The translations under genes and the position numbers were made by a program. Shown here one piece after another: positions 25,649-34,759 of a DNA stretch of 64,000 nt. The DNA lies in NCBI GenBank assembly GCA_963787205.1, contig CAWBCD010000014.1, positions 186,001 through 250,000 of the forward strand, given 5' to 3'. This DNA comes from DATFNI01 sp963787205 (GTDB lineage Bacteria; Bacteroidota; Rhodothermia; Balneolales; DATFMH01). Every line of letters starts with the position of its first letter. The stretch's first letter is position 1. The notes below the pieces were generated by a model. The model did no database searches. It was given only the letters and a program-made list of their open reading frames with translations, and was not told the origin of the DNA.

Positions 25649-25722
25649 TAAGTGTATTGCCGGATACATACAATTGTCGTCGCCGGTTTGATAATGATAT
25701 TGCGTTTTTAAGATATAGAATC

Positions 25723-26214
25723 ATGGTATTTGTCATAATGGGTGTCTCAGGTTGCGGGAAGACTCTGATCGGTAAAAAACTTTCTGGTAAAATAAACCTT
25801 CCTTTTTACGACGCGGATGATTTCCATCCCAAAGCGAACATCGAAAAGATGAAGAATGGAATCCCGCTGAATGATGAGGACCGCTGGCCATGGCTGGAGT
25901 CGCTTGCCGATCATATGAAAGAATGGGATGCAAAAGGCGGGGCGATACTTGCTTGTTCGGCTCTGAAGGAGTCGTACAGAGTGCTCCTGACCAATCATTC
26001 CGGAGTACCCGTCCAATACATTTATCTGAAGGGTACGAAATCGCTAATTGCCAGTCGCTTAAAGAAGCGACATGGTCATTTCTTCGATGAATCACTGTTG
26101 GATTCACAGTTTCAGACGCTGGAGGAGCCGGAACAGGCGCTGGTCGCAGAGATAGACCAGACACCTGATGAAATCGTAAGCGAAATTACTTCATCCATTT
26201 CAACAACCGGCTGA
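25723..26214 (+). CDS. gntK: Gluconokinase
   Basis: This small P-loop kinase phosphorylates gluconate to 6-phosphogluconate. The 163-residue protein from the ATG at 25723 starts MVFVIMGVSGCGKTLIGKKL, with the family GVSGxGKS/T loop. It continues with FYDADDFHPKANIEKM and GIPLNDEDRWPWLE, all diagnostic of the GntK group, and ALKESYR. The frame is open upstream to an ATG inside tonB (25612), but the 37 extra residues are not kinase-like. No gluconate permease or regulator is nearby. Confidence 0.93.
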   Translation: MVFVIMGVSGCGKTLIGKKLSGKINLPFYDADDFHPKANIEKMKNGIPLNDEDRWPWLESLADHMKEWDAKGGAILACSALKESYRVLLTNHSGVPVQYIYLKGTKSLIASRLKKRHGHFFDESLLDSQFQTLEEPEQALVAEIDQTPDEIVSEITSSISTTG

Positions 26215-26333
26215 GCACCATTGCACCCTTCGGGTTGAGTAGCCATACATAGAGATTGCCAAATCAATGCTTCATGTCTTTGTGTCGGCTGGATTAAGCT
26301 TCCTGATTCAATGATTGCGTAACAGAAAAATAA

Positions 26334-26401
26334 TTTAACATTGAAGTATACTATTTGTATACTTCCTCCGTTTAATGTATCAACAATAGTTTAACATTGA
26401 A
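26334..26401 (+). promoter_or_regulatory. Candidate operator region of yceI
   Basis: A perfect 9-base inverted repeat, GAAGTATAC at 26343-26351 and GTATACTTC at 26357-26365 with a 5-base spacer, is overlapped and followed by two copies of a 12-base direct repeat TTTAACATTGAA (26334-26345 and 26390-26401). The second copy ends 24 bases before the yceI ATG. Dimeric repressors of the MarR or TetR type bind such palindromes, so this is likely a regulated promoter. The regulator is not in the window. Confidence 0.6.
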
Positions 26402-26425
26402 TTAAAATTATAAGAGGTATTACTA

Positions 26426-26968
26426 ATGAGTACCGCAGTAAGCACAGTATGGAAAATTGATCCAGTACATTCGGAGATCGAGTTTAAAGTAAAACATTTA
26501 GTCATTTCCACCGTCAAGGGCGAGTTTATGAGATTTGATGCAACCGCTGACGTGGAAGGCGACGATTTCGAAGGCGCTGATATCACTTTTGAAGCAGATG
26601 TTACGAGTGTGACCACACGTAATGAACAGCGTGATCAACATCTTCTTTCAGATGATTTCTTTGCAGCTGACAAGTATCCAAAACTCACTTTTAAATCGAC
26701 TGAGTTTAAAAAGACCGGTGAGAAGACCTATAAACTGAAAGGTGATTTGACCATTCGTGAGGTTACAAAATCCATTGAATTGGATGTGGAATATGGTGGA
26801 ACCGTTCTGGATGCTTATGGAATTACGAAAGCAGGTTTTGAAGTTACCGGCGCGATTAACCGGAAAGAATTCAGGTTGAAGTGGAACGGGGTTACTGAGG
26901 CCGGAAACATCGTGGTTTCCGATATGGTTACACTGCAGCTAAGCGTGCAGTTTGCTAAACAGTCATAA
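26426..26968 (+). CDS. YceI-family polyisoprenoid-binding-like protein
   Basis: This 180-residue protein belongs to the YceI lipocalin-like family, which binds long isoprenoid chains. It contains the family pattern WKIDPVHSEIEFKVKHLVIS, the FDATADVEGDDFEGADITFE strand pair, TRNEQRDQHLLSDDFF and the late KAGFEVTGAINRKEF. There is no signal peptide, so it is probably cytoplasmic, unlike E. coli YceI. An AGAGG lies 10 bases before the ATG. It is monocistronic, with an elaborate palindrome upstream and a strong terminator downstream, which suggests separate and inducible expression. The ligand is unknown; quinone precursors are one possibility. Confidence 0.9.
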   Translation: MSTAVSTVWKIDPVHSEIEFKVKHLVISTVKGEFMRFDATADVEGDDFEGADITFEADVTSVTTRNEQRDQHLLSDDFFAADKYPKLTFKSTEFKKTGEKTYKLKGDLTIREVTKSIELDVEYGGTVLDAYGITKAGFEVTGAINRKEFRLKWNGVTEAGNIVVSDMVTLQLSVQFAKQS

Positions 26969-26985
26969 TCCACTATTGACCAGGT

Positions 26986-27020
26986 AAAGGCGGTAACGAC
27001 AGACGTTTCCGCCTTTTTTT
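26986..27020 (+). terminator. Rho-independent terminator after yceI
   Basis: The arms AAAGGCGG (26986-26993) and CCGCCTTT (27009-27016) pair perfectly. An inner AACG/CGTT extends the stem past one mismatch, and a T run follows to 27020. It sits 18 bases after the yceI stop. Confidence 0.88.
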
Positions 27021-27069
27021 GCTATCGAGGAAAGCTTTAAAATGAGAGTACTCACATTTCCTGCCATAG

Positions 27070-28893
27070 TCATTTCAGTGAATGAATAATGCTTCGATCG
27101 AGCGGAGCGGTAATACTGGTATCCATCTTAATGATCTTACGGTCGTAAGTCATCAGGCCATTGACTTCGATTTCACAATCCGTAAGCTGAGTGTAGACTG
27201 CGGCAGAAAGGCCTTTGTTTTTGATCAGTTCCTTTAATTTCAGGAGCAAATCCTTGTAAGCCAGTGTCAGGCTGTCACGCGAAGTGAACGCCCGGTATCC
27301 CCAATTCTTTTTTCCCTGCCAGGTGTGGCCCTTCAACGGCAGGCCAAGTCCCCCAAACTCACCGAGTACGCCAGCTCTGACAGATTCAATTTTTGGGGCA
27401 CCCGGACCGGGGTACACATGAATGTCGTGCACATTGCCGACTCCAAAATCATTCCAGCCGCTCGCATCATCCACAAGACGTGAGGCATCGAGTCTCTGTA
27501 TCAATTTGACCACTCGTTTTGTATCGAACTGACCCCAACTCTCATTGAATGGTACCCACATTACAATGCATGGGTGATCATAGAGGTTGTGTATGAGATT
27601 AGTGAGCTCATAATCATATTCGTATGAGGACTGGGCAACGCGCTTAATTTCTTTTTTCCCTTTTGGGATCGGTTTCAGATCACCGCTGGGCATATCCTGC
27701 CAGACTAACAGACCGAGTTTATCACACCAGTAATACCAACGAGCGGGCTCGACTTTTACGTGCTTACGGGCCATGTTAAAGCCAAGATCTTTCATGATTT
27801 CGATATCGTGCTTCATCGCCTCATCTGTAGGAGCGGTGTAGATTCCACCGGGCCAGAATCCCTGATCGAGTGGACCAAATTCAAACAAGGCTTTATGATT
27901 AAGGAACAGTCGCGGAACCCCTTGTTGATCTTTTTCCACTGAAATTGATCGCATCCCGAAATAACTGGCAATCTGGTCAACCTTTTTTCCATTATGGATA
28001 AGCTCTACTTTCAAATCATAAAGGAATGGTGATGACGGAGACCACAGTTTTGGATTTTGGATATGCAGGATGACGGGTTGATCAGCAGATCCGGAAACCG
28101 TTGTAGTTTCGTGTCCGTTTTCATAAGCAATAGCGCGAATGGTAAATCCGCTGACAGATTCACCACGTGTGTTCACAACAAGTTTCAGTGTTCCATGATC
28201 GATGTCCGGCACCATTAGGAGCTTTTTTATGGATACTATTGGGACAGGTTCCAGCCAGACTGTTTGCCAGATGCCTGTTGTTGATGTATACCATATTCCG
28301 CTGGGATGCTGAACCTGTTTCCCACGAGGCTGGTAGCCGGCATCACTAGGGTTCCAAACAGAGATAACCAGCTTTTGTGGCCCATCAGACGTTAGTTGGC
28401 TCGTTATATCGAACGTAAACGGATCATATCCACCCTGATGGACACCAACCTTTTGACCATTAACCCAAACCGTAGTGCGCCAGTCAACGGCACCAAAGTG
28501 TAATAAGATGCGTTTCCTGATCCAGGACTTTTTTATAGTAAAAGTCCGGTGATACCAGAGCTTTTGCATAGGTCCAACGCTATCCTTAACCCCGGACAAA
28601 GCCGACTCGACAGGGTATGGTACGAGAATCCTGCCAGTCCAATGCGTTGGAGCTGATTGACTTCGTGGTTGAATAGAATAGTTCCAAAGTCCATTGAGAT
28701 TATCCCACTGATCCCTCCTCATTTGCGGCCGTGGATATTCTGGGAGAGCGTTTGTCGGAGATACATCCTTAGCCCAGGGAGTCATAATTGGGTTTGGGGC
28801 CGATTTCCATTTGGTTGACTGTGCAAAGGTGAATGCTGGAATTTGAATAACAATGGTTAAAACGAGCAGGAGAGTGGAATATAGCTTTTCCAT
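27070..28893 (-). CDS. Glycoside hydrolase family 2 protein, secreted
   Basis: This 607-residue protein is a retaining exo-glycosidase of the GH2 type (beta-galactosidase, mannosidase or glucuronidase). A signal peptide (MEKLYSTLLLVLTIVIQIPA to FTFAQ) sends it to the periplasm or beyond. The order is as expected: an N-terminal sugar-binding beta domain (GLWNYSIQPR to VWNPSDAGYQ), an immunoglobulin-like domain, and a TIM barrel with the acid/base glutamate in MWVPFNESWGQ and the nucleophile in LGEFGG. It is shorter than LacZ and has no C-terminal Bgal-small domain. It lies downstream of xylA behind a terminator. The exact substrate cannot be read from sequence. Confidence 0.88.
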   Translation of the reverse strand: MEKLYSTLLLVLTIVIQIPAFTFAQSTKWKSAPNPIMTPWAKDVSPTNALPEYPRPQMRRDQWDNLNGLWNYSIQPRSQSAPTHWTGRILVPYPVESALSGVKDSVGPMQKLWYHRTFTIKKSWIRKRILLHFGAVDWRTTVWVNGQKVGVHQGGYDPFTFDITSQLTSDGPQKLVISVWNPSDAGYQPRGKQVQHPSGIWYTSTTGIWQTVWLEPVPIVSIKKLLMVPDIDHGTLKLVVNTRGESVSGFTIRAIAYENGHETTTVSGSADQPVILHIQNPKLWSPSSPFLYDLKVELIHNGKKVDQIASYFGMRSISVEKDQQGVPRLFLNHKALFEFGPLDQGFWPGGIYTAPTDEAMKHDIEIMKDLGFNMARKHVKVEPARWYYWCDKLGLLVWQDMPSGDLKPIPKGKKEIKRVAQSSYEYDYELTNLIHNLYDHPCIVMWVPFNESWGQFDTKRVVKLIQRLDASRLVDDASGWNDFGVGNVHDIHVYPGPGAPKIESVRAGVLGEFGGLGLPLKGHTWQGKKNWGYRAFTSRDSLTLAYKDLLLKLKELIKNKGLSAAVYTQLTDCEIEVNGLMTYDRKIIKMDTSITAPLDRSIIHSLK

Positions 28894-28980
28894 ATCAATA
28901 CCCTAATGATCTGTACGGGAATACATTATCATTACGTTAGCACAAAAAAGAACAAGTATCCACTACTTCATTCGGATATA

Positions 28981-29013
28981 AAAATGGTCACCACTTTGTG
29001 TGATGACCATTTT
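28981..29013 (-). terminator. Hairpin terminator between xylA and the GH2 gene
   Basis: The arms AAAATGGTCA (28981-28990) and TGACCATTTT (29004-29013) are perfect, with an inner CAC/GTG pair. On the minus strand the stem ends in a T-rich stretch, so it should end the xylB-xylA transcript. Symmetry means it could also act rightward. Confidence 0.75.
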
Positions 29014-29046
29014 AAATAACTCAATAACAGAATAACCAGTAACTAC

Positions 29047-30375
29047 TTAAATATACCGGTTAATCAGGTTTTCCAGGTATTCCTGACGACCACTGATCTG
29101 TTTTGGTTCACCATTCTTGACGGCGTACTCGCGCAGGCCTTCGAAACTGAGCTTTCCTGCTTCATAGTCGGCTCCGGTTCCTGAATCGTATGATGCATAG
29201 CGATCTTCAAGCATCTTCGGATATTCGGACTCGTTCAGAATAGCTTCAGCAGCAATCAACGACCGTGCAAAGGCGTCCATACCACCAATATGCGCATAGA
29301 AAAGATCGACTAAGTCTGTGGAGTTGCGTCGAATTTTTGCATCGAAGTTGACGCCTCCGGTTCCGAAGCCGCCATTTCCAAGAATGACCATCAAAGCCTG
29401 AGTCAGTTCAAACAGGTCTACAGGAAACTGGTCGGTATCCCATCCGTTTTGGTAATCGCCCCGGTTGGCATCGATGCTTCCGAGTAAGCCGGCATCAACC
29501 GCTGTCTGCAGTTCATGTTCGAATGTATGACCGGCCAGGATTGCGTGATTGACCTCTATGTTAATCTTGAAGTCCTTATCCAGCCCATATTCACGGAGAA
29601 AGCCAATGACCGTTGCAACGTCGTAATCGTACTGGTGTTTAGTCGGCTCCATTGGTTTTGGTTCGATCAGGAACGTTCCTTTAAACCCATTCTTGCGGGC
29701 GTAATCTCTGGCCATCCCAAGGAATCTTCCGATATGATCGCGTTCACGTTTCATCTGTGTATTGAGCAGGCTCATATAGCCTTCGCGGCCACCCCAGAAC
29801 ACATAGTTGGCACCACCAAGCTCAATGGTGGCATCCAGGGCATGTTTAACCTGGGCAGCTGCATGGGTGAGCACGTGGAAGTCGGGATTGGTAGCAGCAC
29901 CGTTCATATACCGTGGATGACCGAACAGGTTGGCCGTTCCCCAAAGCAGCTTAACACCGGACGCGCTCTGTTTCTGTTTGGCGTAGTCAACCATCGTTTG
30001 AATGCGTTTATCCGACTCTTCGATCGTGCCGGCTTCATCTACAAGATCATAGTCGTGGAAGCAATAATACGGAACACCAAGTTTGGTGATAAATTCAAAA
30101 GCCGCATCCATCTTATCCTTTGCCCGGTCAATTGGATCAGATTTTGCATTCCAGGGCAGTCGGCGCGTCCCTACTCCGAATGGATCGCCGTTTACATTGA
30201 CGAACGAGTGCCAATACGCGACGGCGAAACGAAAAAATTCCTTCATGGTGGTGCCGGCCACTTTACGGTTCTCATCGTAAAAGCGGAAAGCCAGAGGATT
30301 ATCCGAGTCTTTACCCTCAAACGGAATCTTGCCGATTCCTTTGAAGTATTCAGTATTACCTTTTACAATAGTCAT
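29047..30375 (-). CDS. xylA: Xylose isomerase
   Basis: XylA interconverts xylose and xylulose. The 442-residue length is that of the class II enzymes. Clear landmarks are YYCFHDYDLVDE (first histidine), YVFWGGREGYMSLLNT, FLIEPKPMEPTKHQYDYD, IEVNHAILAGHTFEHEL and SIDANRGDYQNGWDTDQFP, which together supply the two divalent metal sites. It lies 18 bases after xylB on the same strand, so the kinase gene is promoter-proximal. No xylose transporter or xyl regulator is present in the window. Confidence 0.97.
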   Translation of the reverse strand: MTIVKGNTEYFKGIGKIPFEGKDSDNPLAFRFYDENRKVAGTTMKEFFRFAVAYWHSFVNVNGDPFGVGTRRLPWNAKSDPIDRAKDKMDAAFEFITKLGVPYYCFHDYDLVDEAGTIEESDKRIQTMVDYAKQKQSASGVKLLWGTANLFGHPRYMNGAATNPDFHVLTHAAAQVKHALDATIELGGANYVFWGGREGYMSLLNTQMKRERDHIGRFLGMARDYARKNGFKGTFLIEPKPMEPTKHQYDYDVATVIGFLREYGLDKDFKINIEVNHAILAGHTFEHELQTAVDAGLLGSIDANRGDYQNGWDTDQFPVDLFELTQALMVILGNGGFGTGGVNFDAKIRRNSTDLVDLFYAHIGGMDAFARSLIAAEAILNESEYPKMLEDRYASYDSGTGADYEAGKLSFEGLREYAVKNGEPKQISGRQEYLENLINRYI

Positions 30376-30393
30376 GGTTGATAGATCCTTAGT

Positions 30394-31890
30394 CTAATTT
30401 TTAGTGATAAGTGTTTTAAGTGACTCTTCCCAGTATTCATATGCATCCGCATATTGTCGGACAAGGTTTTGATCAGGTTCTATCGTCTGGACTTTCTCCA
30501 GACCGGAAAAAGCCTGGTTCCTGTTTTTATAGATGCCTGCGCCAAGACCTGCGCCAATGGCAGCTCCCTGGGACCCCAGTGTATGATACAATTCAACGAC
30601 AGCCTGAGTAGTATTGGTAAAAGCATCCTGAAAGATGGGACTCAGAAACATATTAGTTTTACCAACCCGTATTGTTTCGATGGTGAGTCCCATTTCCTTC
30701 ATAACCTTCAATCCATAGTTCAGAGCAAAGGCGATGCCCTCCTGCGCTGCCCGCAGCAGATGCGCCGTATGATGTCGGTTGAAGTTTAGTCCCCTGATGT
30801 GACCACCAATATCTTCATTTTGAAGACTGCGCTCCGGCCCGTTGCCGAACGGCAAAACCACAAGTTTGTCCGATCCGACAGGTGCCTGCGAGGCAAGTTT
30901 GTTCATATCATCATAACTGATACCGGATTTATCCAGAAGCTGATTCTTTATCCAGCTGTTCTGGATACCGGTACCATTTACACAAAGCAATACACCATAA
31001 CGCGGATGTTCATCGCTATGGTTCACATGAATAAAGGTGTTAACCCTCGATTTAGTGTCGAAAAGTGGCTTGTCGATGATCCCATAAATAACGCCTGAAG
31101 TCCCCGCTGTTGCCGCCGCTTCTCCCGGTTCCAGCACATTCAGGGATAGGGCATTATTGGGTTGATCTCCTGCTCGATAGGCAATTTTTGTTTTGGTTGA
31201 TAATCCGAGTTCTTCAGCCGCAGAACCACAAACTTGTCCCTGTATGGAGAAGTTGGGCACCGCTTCCGGAAGGAGCTCTTCTGAAATTCCATAATGACTT
31301 AGAAGCGAGCCAGCCAGACCTTTTTTTGTATAATCCCACATGATTCCTTCCGAAAGGCCCGATTCTGACGTTTTGACTTCACCGGTCAATTTCATAGCGA
31401 TGTAATCGCCGGGAAGCATAATTTTGTAAATCTTGTCGTATACATGAGGCTCATTCTCCTTCACCCACTTCAGCTTCGATGCGGTAAAGTTGCCGGGGGA
31501 ATTCAGAAAATGCTGTAAGCAATAATCTTCACCAAGTTCTGAAAGCGCTTGTTCACCTATTGAAACGGCTCTCCCATCACACCAAATGATAGACGGTCGG
31601 AGAACTTTCTGATTCTTGTCTACGACAACCAACCCGTGCATTTGGTAAGAAATACCGATAGCCGCAATTAATTCGGGATCAACGCCCGTTTTCTTGAGGA
31701 TTCGCCGGGTAACAATAACAACATGTTCCCACCACGTTTCCGGATCCTGTTCTGCCCACCCGGCATGTGGGGACTGAATAGCCATTTCTTTATCGGGCGA
31801 CTGGGTAGTTGCCTCAACGTTACCGCTGTCAGCGTCTATAAGAGTAGCCTTGATACTGGAGCTACCAATATCATAACCAAGAAGGTACAT
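30394..31890 (-). CDS. xylB: Xylulokinase
   Basis: XylB phosphorylates xylulose to xylulose 5-phosphate for the pentose phosphate pathway. This 498-residue FGGY kinase has the N-terminal phosphate loop GYDIGSSSIKATLID, the substrate region GISYQMHGLVVVD and IIWCDGRA, and the second FGGY segment, which includes AATAGTSGVIYG and the late GSQGAAIGAGLGAG. It is the first gene of xylB-xylA. The 720-base gap upstream probably contains the promoter. Confidence 0.95.
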   Translation of the reverse strand: MYLLGYDIGSSSIKATLIDADSGNVEATTQSPDKEMAIQSPHAGWAEQDPETWWEHVVIVTRRILKKTGVDPELIAAIGISYQMHGLVVVDKNQKVLRPSIIWCDGRAVSIGEQALSELGEDYCLQHFLNSPGNFTASKLKWVKENEPHVYDKIYKIMLPGDYIAMKLTGEVKTSESGLSEGIMWDYTKKGLAGSLLSHYGISEELLPEAVPNFSIQGQVCGSAAEELGLSTKTKIAYRAGDQPNNALSLNVLEPGEAAATAGTSGVIYGIIDKPLFDTKSRVNTFIHVNHSDEHPRYGVLLCVNGTGIQNSWIKNQLLDKSGISYDDMNKLASQAPVGSDKLVVLPFGNGPERSLQNEDIGGHIRGLNFNRHHTAHLLRAAQEGIAFALNYGLKVMKEMGLTIETIRVGKTNMFLSPIFQDAFTNTTQAVVELYHTLGSQGAAIGAGLGAGIYKNRNQAFSGLEKVQTIEPDQNLVRQYADAYEYWEESLKTLITKN

Positions 31891-32613
31891 CGCAGAAAAA
31901 TCTTTGTTTAGGACAGCAAGGATAATCCCGGCTACCCTAAGAATTTATAACCCATTGAACTGGTCTGAATATTGGCATCGATTTACTTAGTTGCAAGGAT
32001 AATATGGCCCTGAATACGGCAAATCTGACTGAAAGTACTAAAGTTAGTTTCGTAATTTGAATGTCTCGTATTTCTAAATATAAAAGGGTGTTTTTCCAGT
32101 CCATGAAGAAGAAATTTATCCTGATCATAACCCGGGTATGTGAACCTCACAGACACAACGTAAACAGCGATTCCATGCTTTTGTCCCAAGACCTCCGGGG
32201 GATACGGTATTGTAGAATTAACGGTATTCCGTTTGCTTATTCAGACCTTGGCAAAGAAGAAAAAAAGATAGTAGGTTATTAAGAAATTGAAGCAATATGA
32301 ATCGTAGCAAAAGAATTGTTTTAAGAAGAAGCATGATCAGAAATAAAAAATGACCTGTCTTTTAAAAACTAACTAACTGGCATGGACAAAGTTATTTGAT
32401 TTATGCAGATAATTATTGGTTTACCAGAAAAAATTCGGTTAATTCCTGTTGTGGGGTGACGAAAATTTTAGTCAGTTACGATTCGTTAAATGTGGGTGTC
32501 TTGGTTTACCCTGAACATTTCGAAGCCGAATTCGTGGTGCAATGTTATTGTGGAGTCTTTAAAAGATTATGTATACAATAGATTTCCGCAGGGATAAGTT
32601 ATAACTTGAATAA
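31891..32613. other. Divergent gap between xylB and the desaturase gene
   Basis: These 720 bases separate two divergently read genes. The short open frames inside are rich in rare residues and lack any recognisable motif. I see no RNA gene and no clear transporter or regulator fragment. A small direct repeat ACGGTATT occurs near 32203 and 32220. The part just before 32614 is AT-rich and could hold the desaturase promoter. The length suggests lost or unrecognised content. Confidence 0.45.
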
Positions 32614-33762
32614 ATGGACAACCCATTAATTAAAAAGGACTACATTACGACAACTCAGAAGATTACCTTTAATAATAAACAGTCGCGCGAATTTGCTAAA
32701 GAGGTCAAGCAGCGCGTTAACGAGTACTTTGAAAGTCAAGGTATCTCTGAAAACGCAAATGCTGCAATGGTTTGGAAGACCATCATCATACTGGCACTTT
32801 ACCTGATACCCTACGGTTTAATCATCTCGGGTCTATTCAATATCTGGATGATGTTCGGATTATGCGTGGTAATGGGAATTGGGATGGCAGGTATTGGCTT
32901 TTCCATTGCTCACGATGCATTGCACGGTGCTTATTCTTCGAAGAGTTGGGTAAACAAGATTCTCGGGTTTTCATTTGATTTCCTGGGCGCCAACGGATAC
33001 ATCTGGAAAATTACACACAATGTCATCCATCACACTTACACTAATATTTACGGTAAGGATGAGGATCTGGATGTGGCAGGATTCATCAGGTTGTGCCCCC
33101 ACGCTCCGTATAAAAAGATTCATCGGATTCAGCCGTACCTTGCTTTTTTTGCCTACAGCCTTGCAACCATTTCATGGGTGCTTTTTAAAGATTACTATCA
33201 ATTTTCCCGGACGAAGCTCGGACCATACATTGGTAAAAAACACCCTGTTTCCGAGTGGGCGATTCTCATTATAGGTAAAATAGTATACTACGGGTATTTC
33301 TTTGTTCTGCCTGCGCTCTTGCTGAATATTGCCTGGTGGCAGTTGCTGATTGGCTATTTGGTCGTGCACCTCACAGCCGGGCTCATTCTAGGCATTGTGT
33401 TCCAGTTGGCACATACCGTCGAGCAGACATCCTTTCCCGTTGTAAATGAGGAGAACGTCATTGAACAAAGCTGGATGATTCATGAAATGGAGACAACCGC
33501 CGACTTTGCCCGTAATAATCGTTTCCTGTCGTGGTATATCGGCGGACTTAATTTCCAGATCGAACATCACTTGTTTCCGCGCGTTTGCAGCATCCATTAC
33601 CCTCAAATCAGTCCCATTGTGGAAGAGGTAGCAAATAAATATGGAGTACCCTTTCATTCTCATGAGACTTTCGGAGCTGCGATAAAATCTCACTACCGGA
33701 CGCTTAAGAAATTTTCTGTTCCTCCGGCGGAAACAGCATCGTTGAATCTGGTTAGAACCTGA
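32614..33762 (+). CDS. Membrane fatty acid desaturase
   Basis: This 382-residue di-iron desaturase acts on acyl chains bound to lipid or CoA. The three histidine boxes are present and correctly spaced: HDALHGAYS (about residue 103), HNVIHHTYTN (about 138) and QIEHHLFPRVC (about 319). The QIEHH form of the third box is typical of the front-end/linoleoyl-CoA desaturase-like group. Four or more membrane helices surround them. There is no cytochrome b5 domain, so electrons must come from a separate ferredoxin or cytochrome. The regiochemistry cannot be predicted from here. Confidence 0.92.
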   Translation: MDNPLIKKDYITTTQKITFNNKQSREFAKEVKQRVNEYFESQGISENANAAMVWKTIIILALYLIPYGLIISGLFNIWMMFGLCVVMGIGMAGIGFSIAHDALHGAYSSKSWVNKILGFSFDFLGANGYIWKITHNVIHHTYTNIYGKDEDLDVAGFIRLCPHAPYKKIHRIQPYLAFFAYSLATISWVLFKDYYQFSRTKLGPYIGKKHPVSEWAILIIGKIVYYGYFFVLPALLLNIAWWQLLIGYLVVHLTAGLILGIVFQLAHTVEQTSFPVVNEENVIEQSWMIHEMETTADFARNNRFLSWYIGGLNFQIEHHLFPRVCSIHYPQISPIVEEVANKYGVPFHSHETFGAAIKSHYRTLKKFSVPPAETASLNLVRT

Positions 33763-33876
33763 TATGAACAACTGATTCGTCTGTATCACAGGATAAATCT
33801 TTGCGGAGTTGATAATTTCTAGTTTAGTTCATCTCTTTACCAGAGGTTGCCTGAAGGCTATTTAGAGACGTACGTT

Positions 33877-34572
33877 ATGTCTATGAGAGGGAGTGGGTAT
33901 TATCATATCCCAATGATCGTACTTATAAGTGTGATTTCATTTCTGATGATTACAGGATGTTCGACACCTCTGCCGTTGAGTGAATCATTAATGTTTCGCC
34001 ATGCAAAGAACCCACCATCGAATATCCCGAGGAATGCCGTTGCTATAACCGGGGCCATGAATGCTGAAGGGCCGCTTATACGGCAGTACATTCACAACCA
34101 CCATGCAGATATAAGAGACAGAGATATTTTGGATCCGGCCCGCAAAGCAGGCGGACTCTCTGTTTTTCTTCTTAGATCAAAGGATCTGCGTATCAATTTT
34201 GCCACCGGATACAAGATACTTGGCTTGAATACGACATTTCCCCTGGTGGGCAGAAATTATGTCACTCTGAATGCAGGTGCTCTTTCCGGGGTCGAGGGAA
34301 TTTTCCAGAGGCCTTTTTTAGATAAGCGATTAAAGCGGTTCGGGCTTGGGATTGCCGGCGGCATCTATGCTCGTTATGATATGTTTTATCATTGGTCGGG
34401 TGGGATAGCCGGACTCCTGGTTCCGGACAGCTTCTCTTCCTATGGATTCAGGACAGTGATACAACTTGCCGGCGTACCTGATGGACTACTTCACGGCTTC
34501 TACAGTATCGGATATGCACCACACCTTAAACACACACTCATGTTTATGGGTCTGGCTGTTAGATTGCCTTGA
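33877..34572 (+). CDS. Predicted lipoprotein, unknown function
   Basis: From the ATG at 33877 the protein has a typical lipoprotein signal: VLISVISFLMITGC with the lipid-bearing cysteine at residue 28. The frame extends upstream to a TTG at 33847, but that only adds a polar stretch. The mature 204 residues contain several strand-like segments (INFATGYKILGLNTTFPLVG, YVTLNAGALSGVEGIFQRPF) and end in aromatic and hydrophobic residues (FMGLAVRLP). It may be a lipid-anchored barrel-like protein of the outer membrane. I do not recognise a family. It is monocistronic and converges on glgP. Confidence 0.65.
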   Translation: MSMRGSGYYHIPMIVLISVISFLMITGCSTPLPLSESLMFRHAKNPPSNIPRNAVAITGAMNAEGPLIRQYIHNHHADIRDRDILDPARKAGGLSVFLLRSKDLRINFATGYKILGLNTTFPLVGRNYVTLNAGALSGVEGIFQRPFLDKRLKRFGLGIAGGIYARYDMFYHWSGGIAGLLVPDSFSSYGFRTVIQLAGVPDGLLHGFYSIGYAPHLKHTLMFMGLAVRLP

Positions 34573-34706
34573 TCTCTAAACTTAGTTTTTATGGATTAAT
34601 CCATACGCGGACAATAGCTAAGTTCAGATATTATTATCAGACGGCACAAAATCTATCAAAAAAGTTCTGAAAGTCTGGACATTTCCGAATTAATCATTTG
34701 TGGCCG

Positions 34707-34736
34707 GATATCGACCCTTCGTGCAGGATCGATATC
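34707..34736. repeat. Inverted repeat between convergent genes
   Basis: GATATCGA (34707-34714) and TCGATATC (34729-34736) form a perfect 8-base stem with a 14-base loop, 24 bases beyond the glgP stop on the convergent side. A second perfect palindrome, ATGGATTAATCCAT, lies at 34591-34604. Neither has a T run, so a terminator role is uncertain. Confidence 0.4.
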
Positions 34737-34759
34737 GCAATTAGTCCACGGAATGAAAA

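Noticed and set aside
32061..32581. Two short plus-strand frames in the xylB-desaturase gap
   Set aside because: No recognisable motif, no plausible start signal, and composition rich in rare residues.
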